From Dunaliella salina (Eukaryota > Chlorophyta > Chlorophyceae > Chlamydomonadales > Dunaliellaceae): a stretch of DNA of 16,335 nucleotides. The notes under the pieces were generated by a model that had not been told where the DNA came from, did not search any database, and saw only the letters and a program-made list of their open reading frames with translations. The stretch covers positions 296,140 through 312,474 of the forward strand of contig MU069618.1 in NCBI GenBank assembly GCA_002284615.2, in the 5' to 3' direction. This document shows, one piece after another, positions 16,248 through 16,335 of the stretch (position 1 is its first letter; each line of letters begins with the position of its first letter). The position numbers and the translations under genes were made by a program.

Positions 16248-16317
<70 letters not shown>
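16187..16317. repeat. CA/CG alternating tract ending in (CA)33
   Basis: Imperfect CGCACGCACACG steps (16187-16226) lead through GAAAGCGCGAAAGC to an uninterrupted CA run from about 16252 to 16317. It is the reverse complement of the tract that opens the window. Alternating purine/pyrimidine with CG steps favours Z-DNA. Confidence 0.95.
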
Positions 16318-16318
<1 letters not shown>

Positions 16319-16335
16319 CCTTGGATCATAAAAAA

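Noticed and set aside
16109..16318. Reverse frame of Cys-Val repeats
   Set aside because: It is a direct translation of the CA microsatellite.

Overview
ORGANISM. The window looks like repeat-rich nuclear DNA of a eukaryote, most likely a chlorophycean (volvocalean) green alga. I base this on long TG/CA microsatellites, a Ty3-type retrotransposon whose Pol carries a PHD finger behind the integrase, fossils of non-LTR (LINE) elements, GCGC-rich repeats and a TGTAA polyadenylation-type signal. From memory the element families resemble those of Haematococcus-like algae, but I could not run a comparison. There is no bacterial-type operon, no CRISPR array and no intact housekeeping gene that I recognise. 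LAYOUT. 1-72 is a TG microsatellite. 372-737 holds a fragment with a BED-like zinc finger next to a 36-bp hairpin. About 1005-7296 is one decayed, 5'-truncated Ty3-type element on the + strand: reverse transcriptase, RNase H, linker, integrase, PHD finger, 3' end and a possible LTR. Three later insertions break it up. They are a ~107-bp LINE-tail-like piece (1746-1852), a reverse-strand LINE 3' end with a nuclease-like ORF (2743-3330), and a 1.64-kb element with terminal inverted repeats (4038-5681). 7446-8274 is a satellite built from 33/35/35-bp modules in a strict 274-bp higher-order pattern. 8290-9170 has only weak ORFs. 9178-9648 may be the last exon of a host gene, with a G-rich tract and a downstream TGTAA. 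10204-10791 is a second LINE fossil (post-RT region with a zinc-knuckle motif). 10800-16180 is mostly non-coding, with degenerate ~167-bp repeats, 19-bp repeats and C-rich tracts. 16187-16317 is a CA microsatellite. HOW IT FITS TOGETHER. This is a graveyard of nested mobile elements. The Ty3 copy is the host, and its frame can be followed across each insertion, which shows that the insertions came later. The most striking objects are the TIR element at 4038-5681, whose interior is a lattice of about 30 AGCGCA/TGCGCT motifs and two kinds of 84-bp tandem repeat, and the modular satellite at 7446-8274. The only long intact retroelement frame is the 270-codon integrase-tail/PHD segment.
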